DNA of 64,000 bases from Geomicrobium sediminis (GCF_016908595.1 NZ_JAFBEC010000006.1:62001-126000); one strand, 5' to 3'. Shown: positions 1 to 8,395, numbered from the stretch's first letter. A program made the numbers and translations. The notes: generated by a model from the letters alone, not told the origin.

Positions 1-28
1 GAATAGTCTGTAATATTCAAGGGGAGGT

Positions 29-649
29 GTGATCACCATTTCACTCATTGAGGAGATTCGTAGGCTCATAAACGATGAAGATTCATTTGAAACGCAAGTA
101 CAGAAGATCTTTGTTGCTTATCATTGCGTGCCGATCTTTGATCATAGTTTGGAAGTTGCTCGTGAAGCAAAAGCATTGGCTAAAACCTATGGTGAAGATG
201 CATATGGAGCGTTTCGTGCGGGGTTGCTACACGATATTGGTGGGATCATCCCGAACGAAAACAGAGTGAGCGTTGCAACAAAATTAGAAATTGATCTTTA
301 TGAAGAAGAACACACCGTTCCTATGATCATTCATCAAAAGATTAGTAAGGTCATTGCTAAAGAAATTTTTCACATTGAAGATCAAAACGTATTAACCGCC
401 ATTGAAACACACACAACATTGCATAAAAAGCCGAGTGCGCTTGATCATATTGTATTCCTTGCTGATAAACTAAAATGGGATCAAGGTGGAGAGCCTCCGT
501 ATGGAGATGAGTTGCGCAGAGCGATGCAACAGTCATTAGAGTATGGGTCATTTTATTTTATCGACCAGTTGTATCACAGTCCATCGCTTAAAATTATTCA
601 CCCTTGGCTTCGCGATGCATATGAAAGACTGAAAGCTACGAATGAGTGA
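29..649 (+). CDS. HD-domain phosphohydrolase, YqeK-like
   Basis: About 200 aa. The order H-(SLEVA)-...-AGLLHDIGG-...-HQKISKVIA-...-ETHTT resembles the HD-domain family of YqeK, the symmetrical diadenosine tetraphosphatase; the HD pair is in LLHDIG near residue 68 and further His residues follow. In that family the motif binds metals and the enzyme hydrolyses dinucleoside polyphosphates in the cytosol; the exact substrate here is inferred. The start is unclear: the GTG at 29 overlaps the Shine-Dalgarno sequence (GGAGGTG, 23-29), so initiation may be at the ATT codon at 38, ten bases after GGAGG. The gene stands alone, ends in a clear terminator, and precedes a two-component operon. Confidence 0.75.
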   Translation: MITISLIEEIRRLINDEDSFETQVQKIFVAYHCVPIFDHSLEVAREAKALAKTYGEDAYGAFRAGLLHDIGGIIPNENRVSVATKLEIDLYEEEHTVPMIIHQKISKVIAKEIFHIEDQNVLTAIETHTTLHKKPSALDHIVFLADKLKWDQGGEPPYGDELRRAMQQSLEYGSFYFIDQLYHSPSLKIIHPWLRDAYERLKATNE

Positions 650-656
650 TACTTTG

Positions 657-685
657 AAAACCAAATCTATTGATTTGGTTTTTTT
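657..685 (+). terminator. rho-independent terminator
   Basis: An 11-bp stem AAAACCAAATC / GATTTGGTTTT with a TATT loop runs into seven or more T residues, just after the HD-domain gene. Confidence 0.9.
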
Positions 686-802
686 ATGTGCGCATGTTTT
701 TTCGTCATAATGACAAAAAATAAGGTAAAATCAAACGTGTTATCATTTTTGACAAAAGACTGAATGATTTTAATCGCAAGCGAAAAGGTGGCTTGGTATG
801 CA

Positions 803-2401
803 GTGAAGATGCATACGAAGATATTCGGATTAATGGTAGGGTTGATAGCTATTGTTGCGCTCTCAATGGCAGCGTTTTTAGCTTATATAGAATATCATAA
901 CATTTATGAGCGTCTTGGAGATCAAGCGTTAAGTTCAGCAGTTCATATCGCTAATTCTCCTGAGGTTGTTGACGCATTTTCAGAAGATAATCCTTCGGAA
1001 TTATTACAACAGTATGCCGATCATTATCAAAGAGATATGGATGCAGAGTTTATTGTTATTGGAAACAATGAAGGCGAGCGTTACGCCCATCCCGATGAAT
1101 GGAAAATTGGTGAAGCCATGGTTGGTGGGGATAATGATTTGGCATTAATTGCAGGAAGATCGTATGTATCAGTTGCAGAAGGAACCAGGGGGATGTCCTT
1201 GCGTGGAAAAACACCGGTACATAGTTCTGAGGGTGAAATTATTGGTGTTGTCTCTGTTGGGTTTCTCGTTCAAGATATCCATGCTGAAATGTGGCAGCGT
1301 ATCGGAGTTATTGTATTAATTACAACGGTGATTGTTGTCATTGGGGCGTTAGGAAGTATGCTTTTATCAAGAAGTATTCGAAAAGACATGTACGGACTCG
1401 AGCCTAAAGAAATTGGTGCGCTCTATCATGAGCGTGAGGCGACATTTGCGGCAATTCGAGAAGGGATTATATCTGTTGATTCTAGTGGATTGATTACGTC
1501 GATCAATGCATCAGCGCGTAAAATTCTAAATGTTTCAGGTGAAATTGTCGGTAGACCTGTCCAAGAGATTGTATTAGAGACGAAGATTCCGCGAGTTCTT
1601 CATACAAAGAAAGCAGAATACAACGATGAATTGTTCATAAACGGCCATACGATTATTGTCAACCGTCAACCGATTATGCACGGTAATGACATTCAAGGGG
1701 TTGTAAGCAGTTTCCGAGATAAAACCGAAATGATCGAGATGGCGAATACTTTGTCCGACATTAAAAGTTATTCAGAGGACTTAAGGGCGCAAAACCACGA
1801 GTTTACGAATAAGTTGTACACACTTTCTGGATACATGCACCTTGGACTTATTCAGGAGGCCAAATCGTTTATCGCACACGAAACATCCTCTAAAGATAAG
1901 CAGAATGACCTTGTCACGAATTACATTAAGGATACGACAATCCAAGCCATTCTTGTTGGCAAATATGGGCGTGCTTCTGAGTTGAAGGTAGATTTTTCAA
2001 TAGATCGAGAAAGTCGATTAGAGAAATTACCAACTCATATCGGTGAGTCACAAATCATCTCCATTATCGGTAATGTAATTAATAACGCATTAGAAGCTTC
2101 GCTTACTCATCATCAACCTGCTGTATCTGTCTCTATTTCAGACTATGGTAAAGATATTATTCTTGAAGTTACGGACAATGGACAAGGGCTATCAGATGAC
2201 TTGGATCGTGTGATTGAAAAGGGCTATTCAACGAAAGGTCAAAAAAGAGGATATGGCCTTGCCATCGTACAAGCATTGGTTGGGGAATACGGAGGTTTCT
2301 TGGAGTATCATCGCTTCCAAGGCGAAACGACGGTAGTTACTATCTATTTACCTAAACAGTTAAGAGGAGGTCAAAACGATGATTCGAGTGCTCATCTGTG
2401 A
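803..2401 (+). CDS. citS: Citrate/C4-dicarboxylate sensor histidine kinase (CitS/DcuS type)
   Basis: Membrane sensor kinase of about 532 aa. TM1 lies at residues 4-30, an extracytoplasmic Cache/PASC-like ligand domain (GDQALSSAVHIANSPEV...) follows, then TM2 around residues 165-187, a cytoplasmic PAS domain (AAIREGIISVDSSGLITSINASA), and a SpoOB-type histidine box RAQNHEFTNKLYTLSGY with the phospho-acceptor His near residue 332. The C-terminal HATPase has N box VINNALEAS and G boxes DNGQGLSDD and GYGLAIV. The length and layout match CitS/DcuS/DctS kinases. I chose GTG 803 because AAAGGTGG at 784-791 is 11 bases away; ATG 809 and ATG 764 are alternatives. It overlaps the response regulator by 23 bases and lies upstream of a CitM-type transporter, so citrate is the likely signal (inference). 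Confidence 0.85.
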   Translation: MKMHTKIFGLMVGLIAIVALSMAAFLAYIEYHNIYERLGDQALSSAVHIANSPEVVDAFSEDNPSELLQQYADHYQRDMDAEFIVIGNNEGERYAHPDEWKIGEAMVGGDNDLALIAGRSYVSVAEGTRGMSLRGKTPVHSSEGEIIGVVSVGFLVQDIHAEMWQRIGVIVLITTVIVVIGALGSMLLSRSIRKDMYGLEPKEIGALYHEREATFAAIREGIISVDSSGLITSINASARKILNVSGEIVGRPVQEIVLETKIPRVLHTKKAEYNDELFINGHTIIVNRQPIMHGNDIQGVVSSFRDKTEMIEMANTLSDIKSYSEDLRAQNHEFTNKLYTLSGYMHLGLIQEAKSFIAHETSSKDKQNDLVTNYIKDTTIQAILVGKYGRASELKVDFSIDRESRLEKLPTHIGESQIISIIGNVINNALEASLTHHQPAVSVSISDYGKDIILEVTDNGQGLSDDLDRVIEKGYSTKGQKRGYGLAIVQALVGEYGGFLEYHRFQGETTVVTIYLPKQLRGGQNDDSSAHL

Positions 2402-3056
2402 GGATGATTTTCGTGTCGCAAATGTCCATGAATCACTTGTCAGTCAGTTCTCATCATTTGAGTGTGTTGGTAAAGCGTCGAACGTGCAAGCGATGATGAG
2501 TCAAATAAGAGAGCAAACGATTGACTTAATTTTATTAGACTTATACTTGCCAGATGGGCTTGGCGTTGAACAAATCTTGGACGTGAAGTCTGCGGCACCA
2601 AATGTTGATATCATTGTGATTACAGCTTCAGATGAACGAGATCATGTGCAAAAGGCAATTCGATACGGGGTGTATGACTATATCATTAAAAGCCATTCGT
2701 TTGAGCGATTGGAAAAGTCGTTAGCAAATTACATTACGTACTTTAACGTGATGAATCGATTGGCTCCTTTTGATCAAGAACATATTGATCAGTTGCTCGA
2801 AAGGTCATTAAAGCCAGAGAGCAGTGATTTTAGCGACTTACCTAAAGGAATTGATGGGATGACCTTACACCATGTTCAACAATTATTAAAATCAATGGTA
2901 GAAGGAATCACAGCAGAGGAAATGGGTGAAAAGCTTGGTGCATCTCGCACCACAGCGAGAAGATATTTGGAATACTTAATTCAGTTAGAACGTGCTGTGG
3001 CTATGCCGGTATATGGTGTTGTAGGTAGACCAGAACGCAAATATTTCTTGAAATAG
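2379..3056 (+). CDS. citT: Response regulator, CitB/CitT family
   Basis: 225 aa. The receiver domain (residues 1-120) has acidic residues D9/D10, phospho-acceptor D54 in LILLDLYLPDG, the T in VITASDE and K in YIIKSHSFERL. The C-terminal part (150-225) is the CitB-type winged HTH (GITAEEMGEKLGASRTTARRYLEYL). It is co-transcribed and translationally coupled with the kinase gene. In B. subtilis the homologous CitST pair activates citM in response to citrate; the transporter gene immediately downstream suggests the same circuit. The short direct repeat TGAACAAAA-TGAACAAAA (3108-3125) upstream of the transporter is a possible binding site, which is only a guess. Confidence 0.87.
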   Translation: MIRVLICEDDFRVANVHESLVSQFSSFECVGKASNVQAMMSQIREQTIDLILLDLYLPDGLGVEQILDVKSAAPNVDIIVITASDERDHVQKAIRYGVYDYIIKSHSFERLEKSLANYITYFNVMNRLAPFDQEHIDQLLERSLKPESSDFSDLPKGIDGMTLHHVQQLLKSMVEGITAEEMGEKLGASRTTARRYLEYLIQLERAVAMPVYGVVGRPERKYFLK

Positions 3057-3082
3057 CCGTTGTAGATTCTACAACGGCTATT
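3052..3082 (+). terminator. Strong hairpin after the response regulator
   Basis: A perfect inverted repeat with 12-14 bp arms (TAGCCGTTGTAG / CTACAACGGCTA) around an ATT loop begins at the citT stop codon. The T-tract after it is short (ATTGTTAT), so termination may be partial. Confidence 0.75.
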
Positions 3083-3224
3083 GTTATATCCGAAAAACAA
3101 GATTCTGTGAACAAAATGAACAAAACTCTATAAAACCCTACATAATTACAATCAATGGTTTCAACAATCATTTTATTCAGATTATATTGACGCTATATTT
3201 CTATTCCCTTATAGTGACTAGTAT

Positions 3225-3238
3225 TGAAAGCGTTTTAC
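3225..3238 (+). promoter_or_regulatory. cre-like site upstream of the citrate transporter
   Basis: TGAAAGCGTTTTAC matches the CcpA consensus TGWAANCGNTNWCA at 12 of 14 positions. It lies 39 bases before the transporter start, suitable for carbon catabolite repression as known for B. subtilis citM. Confidence 0.6.
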
Positions 3239-3276
3239 TAGAATGTCGGAATGTAACCAATGTAGGGGGATTTCAA

Positions 3277-4644
3277 ATGCAACCAGATGTTTCGATTTGG
3301 CTAACTGTTGTCGGTTTAGCGATTATCTTTCTAATTGTCGGTCTATTAATTTGGGGGAAAATCAGCCCGATTGTAGGGATGACATTAATCCCAATTCTCG
3401 GTGCTTTGATTGCTGGCTTTAATTTTGCAGAGATTACAGAGTTTTTAGAAGCGGGTACAAGTCAAGTGATGGGCGTAGTTGTTATGTTCATCTTTGCGAT
3501 TATTTTCTTTGGTATTATGCAAGATAGTGGATTGTTTAATCCGTTTGTGCGGTCAATGATTCTTGTAACTAGAGGTAACGTTGTTGTTGTCGCCATTGCA
3601 ACCGCTATCATTGGAATGGTTGCTCAAATTGATGGCGCGGGTGCATCAACATTTTTAATCTCAATTCCGGCATTATTGCCACTATATAAAGAGCTACATA
3701 TGAGTCGATACTTGTTGCTTTTACTAATTGCACTCAGTGCTGGAGTCGTAAACATGATTCCTTGGGGTGGTCCAGCAGCAAGAGCGGCTTCTGTTATTGG
3801 AACCGATCCAGTTTCTTTCTATTTGCCACTTATTCCATTACAAATTGCTGGTCTTGTATTAATACTAGGACTTGCAACGTTATTAGGAATTAGAGAGAAA
3901 AGAAGAATTGAAAAGCGGGTTAAAGCAGGCGAAATTACGTTGAATGAAAATGTCAACGTAAAAGGAATTGCTGATGAGTTTGTGAAACGCCAAAATGAAG
4001 AAATGGCGGCTGCAAGTGAACAACCACGCAAGCATCCAGCGATTATTTGGATCAACTTATTGTTAACGATCGCAGTGTTAGCAACGATGATCTCGTCGCT
4101 TTTACCACCACAGTACGCATTTATGTTAGGGGTAGCGATTGCTCTTCCAATTAACTATGCAACGGTGAATGATCAAATGGGAAGAGTGAAAGCGCACGCA
4201 CCAAGTGCATTAATGATGGCAGCTGTTATTTTGGCAGCGGGTGTATTCTTAGGAATCTTAGACAATTCAGGTATGCTAGAGAACATTGCACTTGCAACTA
4301 TTAGTGTAATGCCAGAGTTCGTCGTTCCTTATATTCATATTATTGTTGCGATGTTTGGGGTACCGATGGATCTTCTGACAAGTACAGATGCGTATTACTT
4401 CGCTTTGCTTCCAATTGTGGATTCAATCGCAAGTACACAGGGAATCGAGTCAACGTCAACGGCTTACGCGATGCTTACTGGAAATATTATCGGTACATTT
4501 GTCAGCCCGTTCTCTCCTGCGCTATGGTTAGGTGTCGGTTTAGCTGGAGCGAATATGGGACAACACATCCGCTACTCATTCTTCTGGATGTGGGGATTCA
4601 GCATTATTATGATCATTCTTGGAATTCTTATGGGAATCATTTAA
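3277..4644 (+). CDS. citM: Citrate transporter, CitMHS family
   Basis: 455 aa, close to the 430-450 aa typical of CitMHS carriers, which import citrate complexed with a divalent metal in symport with protons. About 12 hydrophobic segments are visible; family-typical stretches include KISPIVGMTLIPILGALIAGF near the N-terminus, AQIDGAGASTFLIS, NMIPWGGPAARAA and the C-terminal LTGNIIGTFVSPFSPALWLGVGL. A cytoplasmic loop rich in charged residues lies around residues 205-245. The start at ATG 3277 follows TAGGGGGA; an upstream in-frame extension to 3187 lacks a ribosome site and contains the cre-like sequence, so it is rejected. The gene follows citST, ends in a terminator, and is probably induced by CitT and repressed by CcpA (inference from context). 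Confidence 0.88.
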   Translation: MQPDVSIWLTVVGLAIIFLIVGLLIWGKISPIVGMTLIPILGALIAGFNFAEITEFLEAGTSQVMGVVVMFIFAIIFFGIMQDSGLFNPFVRSMILVTRGNVVVVAIATAIIGMVAQIDGAGASTFLISIPALLPLYKELHMSRYLLLLLIALSAGVVNMIPWGGPAARAASVIGTDPVSFYLPLIPLQIAGLVLILGLATLLGIREKRRIEKRVKAGEITLNENVNVKGIADEFVKRQNEEMAAASEQPRKHPAIIWINLLLTIAVLATMISSLLPPQYAFMLGVAIALPINYATVNDQMGRVKAHAPSALMMAAVILAAGVFLGILDNSGMLENIALATISVMPEFVVPYIHIIVAMFGVPMDLLTSTDAYYFALLPIVDSIASTQGIESTSTAYAMLTGNIIGTFVSPFSPALWLGVGLAGANMGQHIRYSFFWMWGFSIIMIILGILMGII

Positions 4645-4666
4645 ACATAATAAAGGTTTCTTTTGA

Positions 4667-4705
4667 AATAGATTCACACAATCAAACGTGTGAATCTATT
4701 TTTTT
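4667..4705 (+). terminator. rho-independent terminator after citM
   Basis: A 13-bp perfect stem AATAGATTCACAC / GTGTGAATCTATT with an 8-base loop is followed by TTTTTTT. Confidence 0.93.
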
Positions 4706-4795
4706 GTTTGTCGAATAATCGCTACATTATGTTAAGTATACTTTACATAATGTTTGAAGATTAGTACACTGGTGTTGAATCAAGGGAGGGATAGA

Positions 4796-5071
4796 ATGAC
4801 AGTGTTTAATGGGGTTGCATTGGCTATAGTGATTGGTTCACTACTTTTTATAGCTTACTATAATGATTGGCGAGATGAACGTTCAAGAGCTGTTGTAGGT
4901 AAAGCGAGCAGCATTTCCTTTTTTGTCGGTCTCGTTGCTTCGGCATTGTTTTTGGTGATGTATGAAACAGGACAGTTCGCTAACTTTACAGATACTGCGT
5001 TACTCGCTTTAGCAAGTATCGTTATGCTACATGCTATGCTCGTTTTTGTCTTTCATCGTTATGTCGTCTAA
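4796..5071 (+). CDS. Small three-helix membrane protein
   Basis: 91 aa with three hydrophobic segments (about residues 5-21, 39-57 and 64-88) and a short charged loop YYNDWRDERSRAVVGKAS after the first. This resembles the small DUF2178-like membrane proteins that sit beside a Cro/C1-type regulator in many Bacillus genomes; no biochemical role is recognised. Start ATG 4796 follows AGGGAGGGATAG. It is the first gene of a tight three-gene unit: the regulator begins 10 bases after its stop and a 29-aa peptide follows. A membrane partner for the regulator is a reasonable inference but unproven. Confidence 0.75.
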   Translation: MTVFNGVALAIVIGSLLFIAYYNDWRDERSRAVVGKASSISFFVGLVASALFLVMYETGQFANFTDTALLALASIVMLHAMLVFVFHRYVV

Positions 5072-5081
5072 GGAGAAAATA

Positions 5082-5297
5082 ATGAACAATAAACTTAAAG
5101 TATTTCGTGCGATGCATGATCTATCACAAGCACAATTAGCAGAACATATTGGGGTCAGCCGTCAAACGATTATTTCAATAGAGAAGAAGAAATACAAGCT
5201 AACGCTTGAGTTAGCATATACGATTGCAAACTATTTTAATGTTTCAGTTGAAGACGTTTTTCCGAATGAAGGAAGCGGGAACAGTGAAGAAGCTTAA
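5082..5297 (+). CDS. XRE/Cro-type transcriptional regulator
   Basis: 71 aa, essentially one HTH_3 domain: KLKVFRAMHDLSQAQLAEHIGVSRQTIISIEKKKYKLTLELAYTIANYFNVSVEDVF. This short form without an effector domain is the usual one for regulators paired with small membrane proteins. The start ATG 5082 has AAGGAGA eight bases upstream; longer in-frame reading to 5031 would run into the upstream gene. It is flanked by membrane-protein genes on both sides and probably autoregulates the triad (inference). Confidence 0.88.
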   Translation: MNNKLKVFRAMHDLSQAQLAEHIGVSRQTIISIEKKKYKLTLELAYTIANYFNVSVEDVFPNEGSGNSEEA

Positions 5298-5313
5298 TAA
5301 TAGGAGGAGTTAG

Positions 5314-5403
5314 ATGAGCCCAAAAGCGTTTTATATCGTTACGACAATCTCATTAATTGGTGGCGGTGTAGCTGGATATTACGTTTACCAGTTGTTAGCT
5401 TGA
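5314..5403 (+). CDS. 29-residue membrane peptide
   Basis: A short gene with a near-perfect ribosome site (TAGGAGGAG) six bases before ATG 5314. The product, MSPKAFYIVTTISLIGGGVA plus GYYVYQLLA, is one transmembrane helix with a glycine run. It starts 16 bases after the XRE gene stop and is followed by a terminator, so it is the third member of the operon. I do not recognise a family. Its strong translation signal and position argue that it is real rather than chance. Confidence 0.65.
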   Translation: MSPKAFYIVTTISLIGGGVAGYYVYQLLA

Positions 5404-5411
5404 TATTATTT

Positions 5412-5434
5412 ACGCCAACATGGCGTTTTTTTTT
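5412..5434 (+). terminator. rho-independent terminator of the XRE triad
   Basis: ACGCCA / TGGCGT stem with an ACA loop followed by nine T residues. Confidence 0.92.
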
Positions 5435-5542
5435 AACTTTAAGAGTAGAATAGATTCAGGAAGATAGTGGATAAATTTTACTTTGAACGAGAGAATAAAG
5501 TGAATGGTAGGTAGCGGGTTAAATGCAAAAGGAAGTGACAGC

Positions 5543-6271
5543 ATGAAGGAAGACGAAGCTGCAATTCAGTTTCATGAAGTGAACTTTGCAACAAAGGAAT
5601 TGACGATACTCAAGTCAATTACAGGCTCATTTGTACGAGGTGGGATTACAACGTTAGTTGGCCCTTCTGGTGCTGGGAAATCGACATTGTTTCGTTTATG
5701 TAATGGTCTCTTATCGGCGAGTTCAGGTGGCATATGGATCGATGGGATTGCAATCGATGACTATGAACCGGTGCAGTTACGACGAGAGATCGGTATTGTG
5801 TTGCAAAGCGCAACGATGATAGCAGGAACGGTAAGGGATAATTTGGAGCTACCAAGAGCGCTACAAGGAGAATCACTGACTGACAACGAAGCCGAGGAGT
5901 ATATTAAAGTGGTTGGGTTAGGAAAAGAGTTTCTAACACGGAATAGTCACGATTTGTCTGGTGGACAAAAGCAACGGGTGTCGATTGCGCGGACGCTCGT
6001 AAATCGCCCTAAAATCTTGTTATTAGATGAGATTACATCGTCATTGGATCGTGTGTCGACGCAAGAGATTGAAGAGCTTATCGTACATATTAATCAACAC
6101 TACAAAACGACGGTTATTTGGATTACGCATCATCTCGACCAAGCATTACAGATCGGGACGTACACGTGGGTCATGATGGATGGCAAGTTGGTAGAGTCAG
6201 GACCGAGTAATCTCCTTCGTAACCCGGAAAATGAAGACGTTCGACGTTTTGTGAAGGGGGAAGTCGAATGA
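5543..6271 (+). CDS. fetA: ABC transporter ATPase, FetA/YbbL type
   Basis: 242 aa ABC ATPase with Walker A GPSGAGKST (40-48), signature LSGGQKQR (138-145), Walker B ILLLDE (158-163) and H-loop WITHH. The next gene is a UPF0014 permease, and this pairing defines the FetAB (YbbL/YbbM) exporters; E. coli FetAB exports iron and improves resistance to oxidative stress. ATG 5543 is preferred because AAAAGGAAGTGA ends 4 bases before it; ATG 5504 lacks a good site. The stop overlaps the permease start (ATGA), giving translational coupling. No Fur or PerR box was evident upstream. Confidence 0.8.
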   Translation: MKEDEAAIQFHEVNFATKELTILKSITGSFVRGGITTLVGPSGAGKSTLFRLCNGLLSASSGGIWIDGIAIDDYEPVQLRREIGIVLQSATMIAGTVRDNLELPRALQGESLTDNEAEEYIKVVGLGKEFLTRNSHDLSGGQKQRVSIARTLVNRPKILLLDEITSSLDRVSTQEIEELIVHINQHYKTTVIWITHHLDQALQIGTYTWVMMDGKLVESGPSNLLRNPENEDVRRFVKGEVE

Positions 6272-7035
6272 GCTTCCTAACACTTGTGATTGCCCTCGTT
6301 TTTGTTGCAATTCCACTCGTGCTTTCAAAGACGTTAAATCTTGGTCTTGAGAGAGATACGATCGTCGCAACCGTTCGTTCGATTGTTCAATTACTTGCCG
6401 TCGGGTACTTGTTGCAGTTTGTATTTGATTCAGAAAGCATATTGTATATTGTCTTAATGATTGTTTTAATGATCGGTGCTGCTACGGAGAACGCAAGGAA
6501 AAAAGGGTCTAGTATTCCAGGAATTACATGGAAGTTAATTGTTACATTTCTATTCGTGCAAGTGCTAACACAAGCCATTCTCTTAAGCCTCAATATTATT
6601 CCAGCGACTGCTCAGTACATCATCCCAATTAGCGGTATGGTAATAGGGAATTCCATGGTGCTTGGAATACTCTTTCTTAATCGTTTTACAGCTGAGGTAG
6701 CGTCAAGGCATGACGAGACGGAATTAATCTTATCGCTTGGGGGGACACCAAAGCAAGCGGTGCATCGTCCTTTAGTAACGTCGATTAAAGCAAGCATTAT
6801 TCCGACGATTGAAGCTCAGAAGACGATCGGTCTTGTGCAATTGCCAGGCATGATGAGCGGGCAAATCATTGCCGGTGCGGATCCGGTTCAGGCAGTGATG
6901 TTCCAATTACTCATCTTATTCTTATTGTTAACGACCGCCGTAATTACAAGCATTATGCTCGGTTACTTCTCTTATCCAACCCTCTTTAATAATCGAATGC
7001 AATTCATAAAAAAACAACATAACCGTGGAGCTTAA
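6268..7035 (+). CDS. fetB: UPF0014 permease, FetB/YbbM type
   Basis: 255 aa, the usual length of UPF0014 membrane proteins, with about seven hydrophobic segments. Family hallmarks are AAT-ENARKK in an early loop, IIPISGMVIGNSMVLGILFLNR in the middle, and a conserved cytoplasmic stretch (ELILSLGGTPKQA...PTIEAQKTIGLVQLPGMMSGQIIAGADP) that contacts the ATPase. It forms the membrane half of the FetAB-type exporter encoded with the preceding ATPase. Metal export is known for the E. coli pair; the substrate here is inferred. Confidence 0.82.
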   Translation: MSFLTLVIALVFVAIPLVLSKTLNLGLERDTIVATVRSIVQLLAVGYLLQFVFDSESILYIVLMIVLMIGAATENARKKGSSIPGITWKLIVTFLFVQVLTQAILLSLNIIPATAQYIIPISGMVIGNSMVLGILFLNRFTAEVASRHDETELILSLGGTPKQAVHRPLVTSIKASIIPTIEAQKTIGLVQLPGMMSGQIIAGADPVQAVMFQLLILFLLLTTAVITSIMLGYFSYPTLFNNRMQFIKKQHNRGA

Positions 7036-7038
7036 CGT

Positions 7039-7380
7039 TTAGTGCAAAGAAAGGCTGATCAAGACGTCAAACTTTAAGTAATGGATCTCTTCATCGACGG
7101 TAAGGATGTGAAATTGCTTCTGGGTGTTATTTATAAAATGGCAATGACCGATGATTTCGTAAAAGTGACCATCATACCAGAAGATAAACGTTAACAACTG
7201 GTGATACTCCATCGCTTCTGAAAGAATATACTCGAATTCTTGCCAATGTTGTTCATCCAGAGTAGGTTGTTGAACCTTTTTGTTCTCTTCTTGGTGTTTA
7301 AGCCATGCTTCGCGGTGTTCAGGTAAAATCATCCGCATCGATTCCCATCGCATGTTGCCACCGGGTGTAAGCTTATTCAT
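7039..7380 (-). CDS. YolD-like family protein
   Basis: 113 aa. MILPEHREAW near the N-terminus, an EFEYILSEAMEYHQLLTFIFWYDGHFYEIIGH core and a C-terminal FDVLISLSL strand match the YolD family, small proteins often encoded beside Y-family UV-damage DNA polymerases (UvrX/YqjW) and SOS-induced. No polymerase gene is adjacent here, so the gene is an orphan. The start follows GGAGGGCGTGCA. A perfect GAAC-N4-GTTC LexA box lies directly upstream (7393-7406), which supports SOS control. The molecular role of YolD is not established. Its stop is 3 bases from the stop of the convergent fetB. Confidence 0.85.
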   Translation of the reverse strand: MNKLTPGGNMRWESMRMILPEHREAWLKHQEENKKVQQPTLDEQHWQEFEYILSEAMEYHQLLTFIFWYDGHFYEIIGHCHFINNTQKQFHILTVDEEIHYLKFDVLISLSLH

Positions 7381-7392
7381 TGCACGCCCTCC

Positions 7393-7406
7393 AGAACATT
7401 TGTTCT
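7393..7406 (-). promoter_or_regulatory. LexA (DinR) SOS box upstream of yolD-like gene
   Basis: AGAACATTTGTTCT is a perfect palindrome with the Gram-positive LexA core GAAC-N4-GTTC (7394-7405). It lies 13 bases before the yolD-like start codon. A TAAAAT hexamer (7409-7414 on the minus strand) next to it could be the -10 element it would cover. Confidence 0.75.
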
Positions 7407-7555
7407 CATTTTAGCATGATCTTTAGTGGAGCGCTAGTTTTGTCGTAGGTCAATGTTGTAATTTGCGATAGCGTCATTCCGACTAAACGGAACGATTTCA
7501 AGCGGGAGTGGCTCATTTAAGGTTGTTATTCTTAATGTAGAAGGGAGGTCATCTG

Positions 7556-8395
7556 ATGGACGTGTTAAAACGAATGAATGATGCCATTGATTATATTGAA
7601 AAAAACTTGGACCAAAAAGTGAATTACAAAGAGGTCGCAAGCATCGCTCAGTTTTCCGATCATCATTTCAGGAGAATGTTTTCATTTATTACAGGTGTTT
7701 CGATTGCGGAATACGTTCGCAGAAGACGTTTGACGTTAGCGGCATTTGATTTAAAGCATCCTCATGTGCGCGTCATCGATGTGGCAATGAAGTACGGGTA
7801 TGATTCTCCAGATGCGTTTTCAAGGGCGTTTCAATCTTTACACGGTATAACCCCTAGTGAAGTTTATTATTCAGATGCTTCATTAAGGGCTTTTCCGCCA
7901 ATGACCTTCCAATTTATGATTAAGGGAGCGGTTGAAATGGAATATCGGATTGTTGAGAAAGAAGCGTTTACGGTCGTCGGGAAAAAAGAGAACGTTGTGA
8001 TGGGAGAAGGAGGAGAGTTTGCGCCGAAGCTTTGGGAACAACTTGAGACGATTGAAGATCAACTTAAACCGTATGATCACTCATCATTCCCTGGGATTTT
8101 GCACATCTCTAACGCGAAACAATCAAATGACGTTACGTATATGATTGCAACAGCAACAGATCAGCAAACTACAGGAGAGTTTGAGTCTTTCACAATTCCT
8201 GCTAAAACGTGGGCAGTCTTTCATGCCCAAGGACCGATGCCTGAAGCGATGTTAAAGACGTGGGAACGGGTGTATTCTGAGTGGGTTCCAATGACTGAGT
8301 ATGAATTGGATGAAGCTCCTGAAATGATTCGAAGTATTGAGGAGAAAATTGAAATTTGGGTTGCTGTTAAACCAAATGCAACGGTTCGCTTTTGA
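7556..8395 (+). CDS. AraC-family regulator with GyrI-like effector domain
   Basis: 279 aa. Residues 1-105 hold two AraC helix-turn-helix motifs (NYKEVASIAQFSDHHFRRMFSF and VIDVAMKYGYDSPDAFSRAFQSLHGITPSEV). Residues 125-279 are a GyrI-like ligand domain (MEYRIVEKEAFTVVGKKENV...WVPMTEYELDEAPEMIRSI...EIWVAV). This is the Rob/BmrR-like layout: N-terminal DNA binding plus a small-molecule sensing domain, usually responding to hydrophobic drugs or metabolites. The start has GGGAGG eight bases upstream. Its target is unknown; the SDR gene downstream is separated by a terminator. It stands alone. Confidence 0.88.
   Translation: MDVLKRMNDAIDYIEKNLDQKVNYKEVASIAQFSDHHFRRMFSFITGVSIAEYVRRRRLTLAAFDLKHPHVRVIDVAMKYGYDSPDAFSRAFQSLHGITPSEVYYSDASLRAFPPMTFQFMIKGAVEMEYRIVEKEAFTVVGKKENVVMGEGGEFAPKLWEQLETIEDQLKPYDHSSFPGILHISNAKQSNDVTYMIATATDQQTTGEFESFTIPAKTWAVFHAQGPMPEAMLKTWERVYSEWVPMTEYELDEAPEMIRSIEEKIEIWVAVKPNATVRF

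Noticed and set aside
3187-3276. 30-residue N-terminal extension of the citrate transporter
   Set aside because: No ribosome site; the stretch contains the promoter region and the cre-like site.
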